64,000 bases of DNA from Sphingomonas lenta (GCF_002288825.1 NZ_NSLI01000005.1:1-64000); one strand, 5' to 3'; counted from the first letter of the stretch, positions 1-7,434 are shown. The notes: generated by a model not told the origin, from the letters alone. A program made the numbers and translations.

Positions 1-130
1 AGCGCCTCCGGCGCTGGACCCCGGAGAGGACCTCGCCGCCGTTGTAACGCCTGGTCGTATGCTCAGTCATATGCCTCACTCTTAGCTAAGAGCGAGACCC
101 TGTCAGGTCATTTAGGGGGCCACCTCACTA

Positions 131-163
131 AGTTCGCTTCGACCCATAGTGGACATCGAAGCG
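131..163. repeat. Dispersed repeat, RFRPIADI family, copy 1
   Basis: The stretch reads tcgcttcgacccat, then agtggacat, then cgaagcgg. It shares the core 'gcttTcGACCCAT..(c)GGACAT' with copies near 1377, 1719 and 1753. Its two ends (ttcgcttcg and cgaagcgg) are partly self-complementary. Similar short repeats are common in sphingomonad genomes. I see no coding role. Confidence 0.6.
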
Positions 164-193
164 GCAGCACCAGGCGTGAAAGCGAGATGATAG

Positions 194-583
194 CTAGAAA
201 TCGACACCGACGCTGAGGGGTACGCCGCAGCTATCGACCGCTACGACGCTCCAGTGCTCTGTTCGGTGAAGTCCCATGACGATTTCAGCGTCCAGAGTTC
301 TAGGGATCAAGACGTAATGTGCCTTTCCGGACGCAAGGTAGGCTTCCAAACCTATGGGCACAAAGGTCTTACGTCCCTTGCTGACCTCACAGCAGCCGGG
401 TCGGTCGGCTACCGAGTGGCCGTTCTCTACTAACCAGCGTTTCACAACGGCGACCTTCTCCTGTGCGCCGATAATCCTTAACTCGGAAAAACAGATCGAA
501 TTGGGTGTGAGTGCGGTCACCGAATACGGCACGGTCAACAGCCCTGCACTGACCAAGATCGCCGCCCACCTCCGCGTGTCCAT
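194..583 (-). CDS. Hypothetical secreted protein
   Basis: This 129-aa protein of unknown family starts at an ATG with GGAG about 10 bases upstream; the frame stays open a further 21 codons. The N-terminus (MDTRRW, then a hydrophobic stretch to about residue 24, SVTA) looks like a Sec signal peptide. The mature part has three cysteines after the signal, including a CC pair, consistent with a periplasmic disulfide-bonded protein. Its base composition is clearly lower in GC than most of the window, and it sits beside repeat copies, so it may be recently acquired. No function can be assigned. Confidence 0.5.
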   Translation of the reverse strand: MDTRRWAAILVSAGLLTVPYSVTALTPNSICFSELRIIGAQEKVAVVKRWLVENGHSVADRPGCCEVSKGRKTFVPIGLEAYLASGKAHYVLIPRTLDAEIVMGLHRTEHWSVVAVDSCGVPLSVGVDF

Positions 584-720
584 CCACGTCCCACTCCACA
601 ATTTCGTTATCAGTGGCGCGCTTATGTGCAGACGGCGTGCATACAAGGTCCGCCTCCCACCCTTAACGGACGGCCGCGCGAGCGTTCCGCCATCCGGGGC
701 GTCGGCAGGCCTGCCGCCCG

Positions 721-1260
721 CTAACTACCTACATGGCCGTCAAGGGCGGCACTGACGGCCGTAAGTGGCTGGGCGAGCATCAGCCCGACCTCGTCGGCCA
801 TGAACATCGCGATCGCGGCGGCCGCCAACACGAGGAAGCCGAACTGCAGCCGCGAGGAGGTCTGCCGGCTATGCTCGACCCGACGTGCGACGCGGCCCTC
901 GGCGGCCAGCCGCGACTGCGTCCGCCTTTCTTCGCTCAAGGGGGATGATGCGGAAGCGCCATGCGGGCCGCGGCGCGGCTCGCTGACCAGTGCTTGGACG
1001 CTGAGGCGATCTTGCGTGCGGACACCGAAGAAGCGGCCCTTGCGCCAGACCACCCGACCGATGATCACCAGCGTGCCACGGCGGATGTCGATGTAAGCAC
1101 CCGTCCCGGGTGCTTCGTCGGCGGCCACCAACAAGCCGCGCGAGGACGCATTATGGACGCAGACGTCCACCCACCTGCCGCTCACGTTCATTCGACAGGG
1201 GACCAGCACCTTCACCCGCGGCTCGCGCGGCCGCAGGCCAGCCTGCACTACGTTCAACAC
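721..1260 (-). CDS. PilZ-domain protein with C-terminal membrane segment
   Basis: The 179-aa protein begins with a PilZ-like beta-barrel region at about residues 10-95, including PREPRVKV, then NASSRGLLV, then a RVVWRKG..FGV segment. PilZ domains bind c-di-GMP or act as their relatives. The canonical RxxxR is only partly recognisable (RPREPR), while the N-x-S-xx-G part is present as NASSRG, so c-di-GMP binding is likely but not certain. A hydrophobic helix at about residues 142-165 (LQFGFLVLAAAAIAMFM) suggests inner-membrane anchoring with the PilZ domain in the cytoplasm. It stands alone; the EAL and GGDEF-EAL proteins of this window lie at 37.8 and 50.6 kb. Confidence 0.75.
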   Translation of the reverse strand: MLNVVQAGLRPREPRVKVLVPCRMNVSGRWVDVCVHNASSRGLLVAADEAPGTGAYIDIRRGTLVIIGRVVWRKGRFFGVRTQDRLSVQALVSEPRRGPHGASASSPLSEERRTQSRLAAEGRVARRVEHSRQTSSRLQFGFLVLAAAAIAMFMADEVGLMLAQPLTAVSAALDGHVGS

Positions 1261-1376
1261 GAACCTGCCCCCGAGCCCACGTCCTCAACCCAGGCGACAT
1301 GTCGCATGCAGGCGCGAACAAATGCTTAGCGCCGAGCTACGAACCGGAGCGCGCGTCCACGGGCGATGAGGTGACA

Positions 1377-1411
1377 CACGTCCGCTTTCGACCCATTGCA
1401 GACATTCGCTA
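1377..1411. repeat. Dispersed repeat, RFRPIADI family, copy 2
   Basis: The sequence runs cacgtccgctttcgacc then cattgcagacattcgct. Read in one frame it gives the VRFRPIADIR string often seen in spurious sphingomonad translations; the other strand gives NGSKAD. It lies just upstream of the small gene at 1431 and may carry part of its leader. Confidence 0.7.
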
Positions 1412-1430
1412 CAGCGTGTTCAGTAGCGAT

Positions 1431-1712
1431 ATGAACGCCTACATCTACTCGGCATGGTTTCTCGACACGGCGGCACACGAGGCCGACCAGGACCGAGAGT
1501 GGGTGGCTTGTATAGGCATCGCAGCAAGCTCCCCCGATGAAGCCCAGCGGTGGGGCGACATCCTGGCACAAGAGCGTAGCCATCGTGTTCTCGGCGACCA
1601 GTTCATCCGCTCGTCCGTAGAGCTTGAGAGTGATAGCGATGCGAGCGACATTTCGGACCTACCTCGCATAGGCGCCGGCGATAGAGCTTCGGACGCTCTA
1701 ATCGGCTGGTGA
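1431..1712 (+). CDS. Conserved-looking hypothetical protein, 93 aa
   Basis: The sequence from MNAYIYSAWFLDTAA onward has ordinary amino-acid composition. By contrast, the open frame upstream of this ATG is Arg/Pro rich and includes the translated repeat, so I reject the longer version. Features are a tryptophan-rich N-terminal half (EWVACIGI, QRWGDILAQE) and an acidic serine/aspartate tail. No signal peptide or membrane segment is present. The ribosome-binding site is weak. It resembles small orphan proteins of sphingomonads with no known role, but I cannot name a family. It is flanked on both sides by copies of the same dispersed repeat, a setting typical of small gene cassettes. Confidence 0.6.
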   Translation: MNAYIYSAWFLDTAAHEADQDREWVACIGIAASSPDEAQRWGDILAQERSHRVLGDQFIRSSVELESDSDASDISDLPRIGAGDRASDALIGW

Positions 1713-1718
1713 AGAGCA

Positions 1719-1782
1719 GTCCGCTCTCCACCCATCGCGGACATTCGGACGCGGTCCGCTTCCCGCCCATCGCAGCCATTGC
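1719..1782. repeat. Dispersed repeat, RFRPIADI family, tandem copies 3 and 4
   Basis: Two direct copies lie head to tail. 1719-1748 reads gtccgctctccacccat then cgcggacattcgg. 1754-1782 reads gtccgcttcccgcccat then cgcagccattgcg. They begin just after the stop of the 93-aa gene. With copies at 131 and 1377 they bracket the lower-GC hypothetical genes at the left edge. Confidence 0.7.
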
Positions 1783-1860
1783 GCGAAGGCGAGCGCCTGC
1801 TAGTCCGCGGCACGGCTGAGCCCTTGCCGTGGGGCGGACGGCGTCCGGCCGCGACGGCCA

Positions 1861-1887
1861 CCTCCCCGAGGCGAGCTCGGGGAGGAT
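1861..1887. repeat. CTCCCCGAG/CTCGGGGAG palindromic repeat, short copy
   Basis: The sequence is cctccccgag, gcga, gctcggggagga: an 8-10 bp stem with a 4-base loop immediately downstream of the vsr stop codon at 1893. The same arm recurs inside the terminase gene near 15721-15746. Here it could also serve as the transcription terminator of the restriction-modification operon, although no T-run follows on the minus strand. Confidence 0.6.
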
Positions 1888-1892
1888 GCGGA

Positions 1893-2327
1893 TCACCCGC
1901 CCCTTTCCACCCTGACCGGCCCCAGGAACGCGCGGAGCCGTCCGGCCAACGCCTCCCGGTCGCGCAGCCCGCACTCCCACACGACCAGCGCGCGCCAGCC
2001 GAGCGCGGCCAGCGCGTCGAGCGCCGCCGCGTCGCGGGCGCGGTTGCGGTCGAGCTTGGCGCGCCAGAACTCGGCGTTGGCCTTGGGCGCGCGGGCTCCC
2101 CGCGCGCAGTCGTGGCCGTGCCAGAAGCAGCCGTGCACGAAGATCGCGGCGCGCCGCCGGGTGAACGCCACGTCCGGTCGGCCCGGCAGTCCACGCGCCT
2201 GCACGCGGTAGCGGTAGCCCATGGCGTGGAGCGTCCGCCGTATGACCATCTCCGGCCCGGTGTCGCGGCCGCGTACGCGGGCCATGATCTCGGGGCGGGT
2301 GAGGGGAGGTCTAGACGTCCTCGCCAT
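1893..2327 (-). CDS. vsr: Very short patch repair endonuclease Vsr
   Basis: Vsr nicks DNA 5' of T:G mismatches that arise when a C5-methylcytosine deaminates. The 144-aa protein has the family's normal length and landmarks: RGRDTGPE near residues 19-26, the catalytic Asp in GRPDVAF (D52), then the metal/intercalation segment FVHGCFWHGHDC (63-74) with the conserved FWH. The start at ATG 2327 lies 17 bases inside the end of the GIY-YIG gene, giving translational coupling. The codons upstream of this ATG do not resemble Vsr. Its place at the end of the methyltransferase-nuclease operon fits repair of mutations caused by the linked methyltransferase. Confidence 0.93.
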   Translation of the reverse strand: MARTSRPPLTRPEIMARVRGRDTGPEMVIRRTLHAMGYRYRVQARGLPGRPDVAFTRRRAAIFVHGCFWHGHDCARGARAPKANAEFWRAKLDRNRARDAAALDALAALGWRALVVWECGLRDREALAGRLRAFLGPVRVERGG

Positions 2328-3075
2328 CCTCGTTTCCGCCCTTGCCGGTCCGGCGTAGAACGGAACCGTCTCCACCCAGATCGCCGTACCGTTTCCGGGC
2401 AAGGTTCTCGATCCGAACGGCCTGCGCTAGAAGCGCGCGCCGAAGGCCGCCGCTCTTCAGTTCGCGTTCGGAGATGACCTGGGCGAGACGGGCAAGGGTC
2501 GAGGTTCGCCGCGCTAGCCGAGTGTCGGGATGCCCACGCCTGACCAGCAGTTCACCCGTGAACAGATCGCCACGAATCGGCTCGAACCAGTCAGCCGCCC
2601 CGCCGACCGGCGGGTCTTTCTCGTTTAGGATGATCTCGTAATCGCTTTGCTCTACCAAACGCTCGAAAACCAAACGCTCTAGCGCGTTTAATCTTGCTTG
2701 TGCGGCTGACAGCAGGGATTTGTCGGTCCGGCCATCGCCGGACGCTTTGTACCCCTGGTATTCGCGAAGGGGCCACGCAAGCACCGAGCGGACCTCGAAT
2801 GGATCAAGGACCGACATGGCGACAGCGTCAGTTCTCTGATTGGTGAGATGGCGTCGTACGCGTGTGCCGATGCTTTCACGTGTTTGCCCTACATAAATCG
2901 GCTGATCGTCAAAATCTAAAAAGGCGTAAACACCATATTTGACTGAGCCGACCCTGATCGCCGGCAGATCGTCAGTCGCTGGCAGAGTTCGCTCCAAGAA
3001 CCTCTTTAGCTCTCTTCGAAGTTCCGCAGTTTCGACTGGTGGGGAACCCTCGCCAGTCACCTTCTTACGTGTCAC
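2311..3075 (-). CDS. GIY-YIG nuclease, probable type II restriction endonuclease
   Basis: The 254-aa protein starts at GTG, overlapping the methyltransferase stop by 4 bases (GTGA). The GIY-YIG core is visible: YGVYAF (Y50), PIYVGQT (Y61), then R72-VRR-H76, a Glu in VFERLVE (E138) and ILNEK (N151). This Y, Y, R-xxx-H, E, N series is like that reported for the Eco29kI restriction enzyme family, which cuts CCGCGG, but the spacing differs and target specificity cannot be read here. Position between a C5 methyltransferase and Vsr makes a restriction role by far the likeliest. The central part (2600-3000) is visibly AT-richer than both neighbours, suggesting a separate origin. A non-restriction GIY-YIG nuclease is the alternative. 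Confidence 0.78.
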   Translation of the reverse strand: MTRKKVTGEGSPPVETAELRRELKRFLERTLPATDDLPAIRVGSVKYGVYAFLDFDDQPIYVGQTRESIGTRVRRHLTNQRTDAVAMSVLDPFEVRSVLAWPLREYQGYKASGDGRTDKSLLSAAQARLNALERLVFERLVEQSDYEIILNEKDPPVGGAADWFEPIRGDLFTGELLVRRGHPDTRLARRTSTLARLAQVISERELKSGGLRRALLAQAVRIENLARKRYGDLGGDGSVLRRTGKGGNEDGEDV

Positions 3076-4226
3076 GCCGCCAGCACTTTCGTCTCACTCC
3101 GATCCAACACCGGCTCCAGGACATGCTCGGCGATCCACCGCACCACCGGCACGGCCACGCCGTCGCCGGTGAGATGGTAGGCGTCGTTGTACCGTGCGGG
3201 CAGCGGGTACTCCTCCGGCAGCCCCATCAACCGCGCCGTCTCGCGCGCGGAGATGAGGCGCGTGCGGACGCGGCCGTCCTCCACGACCATGATCGTCTGG
3301 CGGCTGGAGCCGCCGCCCGGCGTGCGCAGGCAGCCGGCGACGTCGTCGAAGCGGACCTCGGCGCGTTGCGCCTTCACGCCGCCCTCGACGCGGGTGCGCT
3401 TATAGACCGTTCCCACCGAGCGGCCCGGCTTGGCGCGGGCGGCGTCGACCTTGGCGCGGTTCACGTCGTTCATGAGGTCCAGCAGCCGCGCGGTCTCCTC
3501 GGGCGTATGCCAGCGCACGTCGGCCGGCTCGGCTTCGATCAGGTCGGCCAAAACTTGGTTGCGGCGTGCGGGGGCGGGCGGGTCGAACCAGACCCAATCC
3601 GCCCTGCGGCTCGGGTTGAGCGCGGCATACGCCTGGCGGAGCCGCGCCGGGTGCCAGTTCGGGCCGGGGCCGGCCGCGCCCGTCACGGGAATCTTGCGGT
3701 CGACGGCGACGACGAAGAGGCGGGGGCGGGACTGGGGCAGGAACTCGGCGGCGTCCATGACGAGCGCGCCGTAGCGGTAGCCGATCTCCGACAGCATGCC
3801 GCAAATGTCGGCGAAGTCGCGCCCGCCGTGCGAGGTCAGCAGGCCGCAGACGTTCTCCAGCACGATCGCGCGGGGCGCGCGGCCCTCGCGGCGCAGGTCC
3901 ATCATCAGGAAGTGGAAGGGTAGGAAGGAGCCCGACCGCTCGCCCGCGAGCCCCGCGCCGGGGCCGGCCAGCGAGAGGTCCTGGCAGGGAAAGGACGCCC
4001 AGGCGAGATCGGCCCGCTCGGCCGGCAGATCGGCGAGCTTGAGCAGGCCGACGTCGCCCACCTTCAGCTCGGGCGGGCGCTCGCCGTCCCGGCCCCAAGC
4101 CGCGGCGTAGGCGTCCGCCTTGGCCTGGTCGAAATCGTTGGCGAACAGGCAGCGCCATCCGTCGCCCAACCCGGCGCGCGCCATGCCGCCGCCGGCGAAG
4201 AACTCCAGGAAGGTGCGTGTCGCCAT
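3072..4226 (-). CDS. dcm: DNA (cytosine-5)-methyltransferase
   Basis: The 384-aa enzyme transfers a methyl group from SAM to cytosine C5. Motif I is FFAGGGMARAG (residues 9-19). Motif IV is SFPCQDLSLAG with catalytic C81. Motif VI is ENV (124-126). Motif VIII is QSRPRLF (165-171). Motif IX-like RLISARETARLMGLP and motif X GDGVAVPVVRWIAEHV close the protein. The long region between VIII and IX holds the target-recognition domain. ATG 4226 is chosen because MATRTFLEFFAGGG is the canonical N-terminus; the 18 codons before it look random. First gene of the M-R-Vsr operon; its modification should protect the host from the downstream nuclease. 'dcm' is used in the family sense only; the target sequence is unknown. 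Confidence 0.93.
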   Translation of the reverse strand: MATRTFLEFFAGGGMARAGLGDGWRCLFANDFDQAKADAYAAAWGRDGERPPELKVGDVGLLKLADLPAERADLAWASFPCQDLSLAGPGAGLAGERSGSFLPFHFLMMDLRREGRAPRAIVLENVCGLLTSHGGRDFADICGMLSEIGYRYGALVMDAAEFLPQSRPRLFVVAVDRKIPVTGAAGPGPNWHPARLRQAYAALNPSRRADWVWFDPPAPARRNQVLADLIEAEPADVRWHTPEETARLLDLMNDVNRAKVDAARAKPGRSVGTVYKRTRVEGGVKAQRAEVRFDDVAGCLRTPGGGSSRQTIMVVEDGRVRTRLISARETARLMGLPEEYPLPARYNDAYHLTGDGVAVPVVRWIAEHVLEPVLDRSETKVLAA

Positions 4227-4334
4227 GGTTCCGCCTCGTCGTGCGCCCGGCCGATCGCGGAGTCGCGGGTGCGGGTCCATCCATGCCGCGTGCGGCGCGG
4301 TCCCGCAAGAACGGAGGACGAACGGCGGCCCCGC

Positions 4335-4574
4335 TCACGCCGCCCTGTGGCGGCCCCCGGGGGCGTCGGCGACCTTGCGCAGGCGCGACAGCGGGACCAG
4401 CGCTTCGCCGCGCCAGGTGCGCGGTTCGCGGATCCAGGCGGTGGCGCCGCGGATGGCGGCGATCTCGTAGGTGATGCCGTTATTCGAGCCCAGCTGGACC
4501 AGGTCGCCCTCGCGCTTGGGGCGGGTGCAGGCGGTCCGGCTCAGGTCGATGCGGAACGCGTCGGCGTAGCTCAA
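4335..4574 (-). CDS. Small hypothetical protein upstream of the R-M cassette
   Basis: The 79-aa protein has a compact, normal-composition core (REGDLVQLGSNNGITYEI, then REPRTWRGEALVPLS), consistent with a small beta-rich domain. It reads in the same direction as the methyltransferase and ends 108 bases before it, so it may be co-transcribed. It has no HTH typical of C-proteins that control R-M genes, so I do not call it a controller. The last dozen residues (APGGRHRAA) look unstructured. Function unknown. Confidence 0.55.
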   Translation of the reverse strand: MSYADAFRIDLSRTACTRPKREGDLVQLGSNNGITYEIAAIRGATAWIREPRTWRGEALVPLSRLRKVADAPGGRHRAA

Positions 4575-4732
4575 TAATCCCTCCCGTTCGGTTCGGCGGC
4601 CCCGCGCGGGGCCGCTCCGTCATATCGGGGGAGATGGGCGGCGCGGGGCGGGAGCGCCAATTCGAAGCCCGGCGGCTCGGCCATAGGACGGGGCTATGCG
4701 GGCATGGCTGAACCAGGATGGTTGCTTTTCGC

Positions 4733-4761
4733 TTGACAGCGCGACGCTGGTTGGGTACATA
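4733..4761 (+). promoter_or_regulatory. Sigma-70 type promoter, TTGACA-N17-TACATA
   Basis: A perfect -35 hexamer TTGACA (4733-4738) is followed by 17 bases and TACATA (4756-4761), a good match to TATAAT for so GC-rich a genome. It points toward the gene at 4947 with an untranslated leader of roughly 180 bases. A GTAC-N7-GAAC arrangement overlaps the -10 and vaguely recalls the alphaproteobacterial LexA half-sites GTTC/GAAC, but mismatches make that weak. Confidence 0.65.
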
Positions 4762-4813
4762 ACGGGAACGCTGGCGAAGTGCGCCGGTGGTTCGACGGAG
4801 CAGTGGCGAGTGG

Positions 4814-4866
4814 GGGGCGACGCGGCGGAGCCGCGTCGTCGGACGGCGCTCGTGCGCCGCCGGCCG
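4814..4866. repeat. Double-palindrome repeat, CGACGCGGG family, diverged copy
   Basis: The element shares the 16-base core ccgcgtcgtcggacgg and the two-hairpin layout (cgacgcgg/ccgcgtcg, then a second GC hairpin ending gccggccg) with the copies at 15074 and 17987. The loop sequences differ. It lies in the transcribed leader of the gene at 4947, where it could form a 5' structure. Confidence 0.6.
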
Positions 4867-4946
4867 TGCTCGCGCGGCTTGCTCTCGCCGACTTCCCAAT
4901 CGCCGCGCGGTCGGCTCGTCGGCCGGGTTCTGGGGGAGATGATCGG

Positions 4947-5639
4947 ATGGTTCACAGGCAAGCGCGCTCGCGCTGCGCATGGCGCGCGCCCTTTCTCCAC
5001 GCCCTTTCGCGCGGACTGAGCGTGAAGGCGGCGGCGCGGGAGGCGGGGGTCGGGACGGAGAACGCCTACGCCGCGCGCAGGCGACGCCCGGATTTTGCGG
5101 CGGACTGGGCGCGGGCGCGCGCGGAAGGGGCGGCGCGGCTCGAGGCGGGTGAAACGCCCGTGCTGGCGCCGGACCAGGTGGTGCGCGCGTCCCGGCACGG
5201 GCGGCCGCGCGTGGAGACGGCGGGGCCGGGGCGCTGGTCGGCCGCCGCGGAGGCGCGCTTCCTGGAGACGCTGGCGGCGACGTGCAACGTGGCGATGGCG
5301 ACGCGTGCGGCGGGGGTGTCGGCGGCGGCGGTCTATCGGCGGCGGCGCGACTGGCCGGGCTTCGCGGAGCGCTGGCGCGAGGCGCTGGCGCATGGCTGGG
5401 CCCGGCTGGAGGCGCTGCTCGTCGAGCGGGCGAGCGCGACCTTGGAAGGACCGCCCGACACGGGCGGCGACGCCGCGCCCGCCATGACGGTCGACCAGGT
5501 GATCACCGTCTACAGGATGCACCAGGCGAGCGTGACGGGCGAAGGCAAGCGGCCGCGCCACGACTGGCGGCGGCGCGAGCCCTCGATCGAGCAGGTGCGG
5601 GACGAGGTGCTCAAACGCGTGCGGGCGCTGGGCGGGTGA
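4947..5639 (+). CDS. Duplicated helix-turn-helix protein, terminase-small-subunit-like
   Basis: This 230-aa protein of unknown family holds two related helix-turn-helix units. One is at about residues 24-60 (GLSVKAAAREAGVGTENAYA, then RRRPDFAADWARA). The other is at about 110-150 (TCNVAMATRAAGVSAAAVYR, then RRDWPGFAERWREA). Each unit reads 'xxxAxxAGVxxxxxYxxRRxxPxFAxxWxxA', the pattern of DNA-binding repeats seen in phage terminase small subunits and similar proteins. ATG 4947 is preceded at 8 bases by GGGGGAG, which decides the start over the longer open frame. A strong promoter lies upstream at 4733. No phage structural genes are near; the orphan large terminase is 10 kb away. It could instead be a host DNA-binding protein. 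Confidence 0.65.
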   Translation: MVHRQARSRCAWRAPFLHALSRGLSVKAAAREAGVGTENAYAARRRRPDFAADWARARAEGAARLEAGETPVLAPDQVVRASRHGRPRVETAGPGRWSAAAEARFLETLAATCNVAMATRAAGVSAAAVYRRRRDWPGFAERWREALAHGWARLEALLVERASATLEGPPDTGGDAAPAMTVDQVITVYRMHQASVTGEGKRPRHDWRRREPSIEQVRDEVLKRVRALGG

Positions 5640-5766
5640 GGGGGCGAGGGGCGGATGGGCGCGCGACCCGCGCGAAACGTAGCGTAAGTTGTTGCACGGG
5701 CGCGTTTCCGAGCGCATGGTGCCTCCGACTGCCTAGGGGCGTGTGCGTTTCTCGCGGGATGGGGAA

Positions 5767-7434
5767 ATGCCGATGATCGAGCGGGACGGTTTCGACCTTC
5801 ATCTTTCGGGCCCTCTGCGCCTGCTCGACGCGCGGGGCCGCCGGGTCGCCATCCCGAGCAAGCGGGCCATGGCGATGCTCGCCATGCTCGCGGCCGGCAG
5901 GGGCGAGCGGACGCGCAGCTGGCTCCAGGAGAAGCTGTGGGGCGCGCGCGCCGAGGCGCAGGCGCAGGGCAGCCTCCGGCGCGAGCTGTCCAACCTGAAG
6001 GCCGTGCTGGCGCGGGCGGGCGGCGGCTTCGTCCAGTCCGACCACCACCGGGTGTGGCTCGACCGCGAGCGCCTGCGCGTGCACGAGGACGGTGCGGAGG
6101 CGGGAGGCGGGGGCGAGTTCCTGGAAGGGTTCGACCTCGGCGGCGAGGAAGGGTTCGAGGACTGGCTCCGCACCGAGCGCGCGGCGCGCGCGGCCAGGCG
6201 CGACGCGCCCGCGGCGGCACCCGCGCCTTCGCCTCCACGCGGCGGCGCGTCCCGCGCCCTCCGGCGGCCGTCGCTGGCGGTGGTGCGCTTCACGGGCGGC
6301 GCGGACGCGCCGCGGCGCGAGGAGCTGGCCGACGGCGTCGCCGACGAGATCACCGTCGCCCTGTCGCGGTTCGGCACGCTGCGCGTGCTGGCGGCGGCGC
6401 CCGGCGACGCGGCGGCCGACTATGTGCTCCACGGCCGCGTGGGCCTGGACGAGGGACGCGTTCGAATTTGGGTCAGGCTGGTCGGGCCGGAGAACAGGGT
6501 GGTCTGGACCGAGCGGTTCGACGAAACCGCCGCCGACGCGTTCGCGGTGCAGGACCGGTTGGCGGTGGAGGTCGCGCGGCAGGTCGACTCCGCCATAGAA
6601 AAGGAGGAGATGCGCCGCGCCGTCGAACGGCCGGTCGACCCCGACGACGCCTATGCGGCCTATTGGCGCGCGAACGCGCTGTTCCGGCGCTGGACGCGCG
6701 CGGCGCTGGAGGAGGCGGTGGCGCTATGCGCGCGCGCGGCGGAGCTCTGCCCCTCGCACCCTTGGCCGCACGCGCTCTCGGGTTTCTGCCGGGGCGTGAT
6801 GCTGGCGTCCGGCTGGTCGGCCGACCTGTTCGCCGAGCGCGCGCGGGCGCTGGGCGACGCCGACCGGGCGCTGCAGCTGGGATCGGACGATCCGTCGGTC
6901 CTGGGCTATGTCGCGGCGACGCTGCTCGTCACGGGCGGCGAGATCGAGCAGGCGCGCCGGGTGATCGAGCGCGCGGCCGCGCTGGGACGGGGTTATCCCT
7001 CGCTGCCCTTCTGGCAGGGCTGGATCGAGCTCTGCTCGGGCGATCCCCGGGGCGGGCTGGAGCATCTGACGGCCGCGGCCGCGATCAACCCGCGCTCGGC
7101 GGTCAGGCCGTTTCAGCAGACGGGGGTGGGGCTCTGCCTCCTGCTGCTGGGCCGCGCGGGCGAGGCGCTGGCGCCGCTGGAGGACTCGATCCACCGCATG
7201 CCCGACCATCCCGTGACGCTGGCCGCGCTCGCCGCCGCGCTCGCGCTGCTCGGCCGCGCGGAGGAGGCGGGGATCGCGTCCGAGCGGTTGCGGCGCGTCG
7301 ACCCGGCGCTGCTGGCGCCTCTCATCATGCGCGATCCGCCGCTTCGCCAGCGCTGGCGGGACGCGATCGAGCTTGCCCAGTCGGGCGCGCCGCCGCCGTC
7401 GCTGCGGCTGGTGTCGGCGCAGGTGGGCATGTGA
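5767..7434 (+). CDS. Winged-helix transcriptional regulator with TolB-like and TPR domains
   Basis: Domains of this 555-aa protein, in order: an N-terminal OmpR/BTAD-type winged helix (about residues 4-95, with RVAIPSKRAMAMLAML and SLRRELSNLKAVL); a linker; a TolB/FlgO-like domain typical of adenylate-cyclase-associated regulators (about 165-285, with SLAVVRF, ADGVADEITVALSRF, YVLHGRV, VVWTERF and AVEVARQV); then TPR-like helices to the end. Proteins of this plan are one-component regulators whose targets are mostly unknown. Starts at 5767 (MPMIERD) or 5773 both fit. Its last 110 bases overlap, tail to tail, the end of the FAD oxidase reading the other way. Confidence 0.8.
   Translation: MPMIERDGFDLHLSGPLRLLDARGRRVAIPSKRAMAMLAMLAAGRGERTRSWLQEKLWGARAEAQAQGSLRRELSNLKAVLARAGGGFVQSDHHRVWLDRERLRVHEDGAEAGGGGEFLEGFDLGGEEGFEDWLRTERAARAARRDAPAAAPAPSPPRGGASRALRRPSLAVVRFTGGADAPRREELADGVADEITVALSRFGTLRVLAAAPGDAAADYVLHGRVGLDEGRVRIWVRLVGPENRVVWTERFDETAADAFAVQDRLAVEVARQVDSAIEKEEMRRAVERPVDPDDAYAAYWRANALFRRWTRAALEEAVALCARAAELCPSHPWPHALSGFCRGVMLASGWSADLFAERARALGDADRALQLGSDDPSVLGYVAATLLVTGGEIEQARRVIERAAALGRGYPSLPFWQGWIELCSGDPRGGLEHLTAAAAINPRSAVRPFQQTGVGLCLLLLGRAGEALAPLEDSIHRMPDHPVTLAALAAALALLGRAEEAGIASERLRRVDPALLAPLIMRDPPLRQRWRDAIELAQSGAPPPSLRLVSAQVGM

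Larger units (their letters stand above)
4575..4946. other. Divergent intergenic region with promoter and palindromic repeat
   Basis: This 372-base gap between divergently oriented genes holds a GGCCCCGCGCGGGGCC hairpin near 4600, a strong sigma-70 type promoter at 4733-4761 and a dispersed double-palindrome repeat at 4814-4866. The plus-strand frame is open from 4779, but its residues up to 4946 are Arg/Gly rich and include the repeat, so I treat it as untranslated leader. Confidence 0.6.

Noticed and set aside
1110..1430. N-terminal extension of the 93-aa gene, including the RFRPIADI string
   Set aside because: The extension is Arg/Pro-rich and contains the translated dispersed repeat; normal composition begins at MNAYIY.
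4756..4771. LexA box at the promoter of the duplicated-HTH gene
   Set aside because: GTAC-N7-GAAC has mismatches to the alphaproteobacterial GTTC-N7-GTTC consensus; kept only as a remark.
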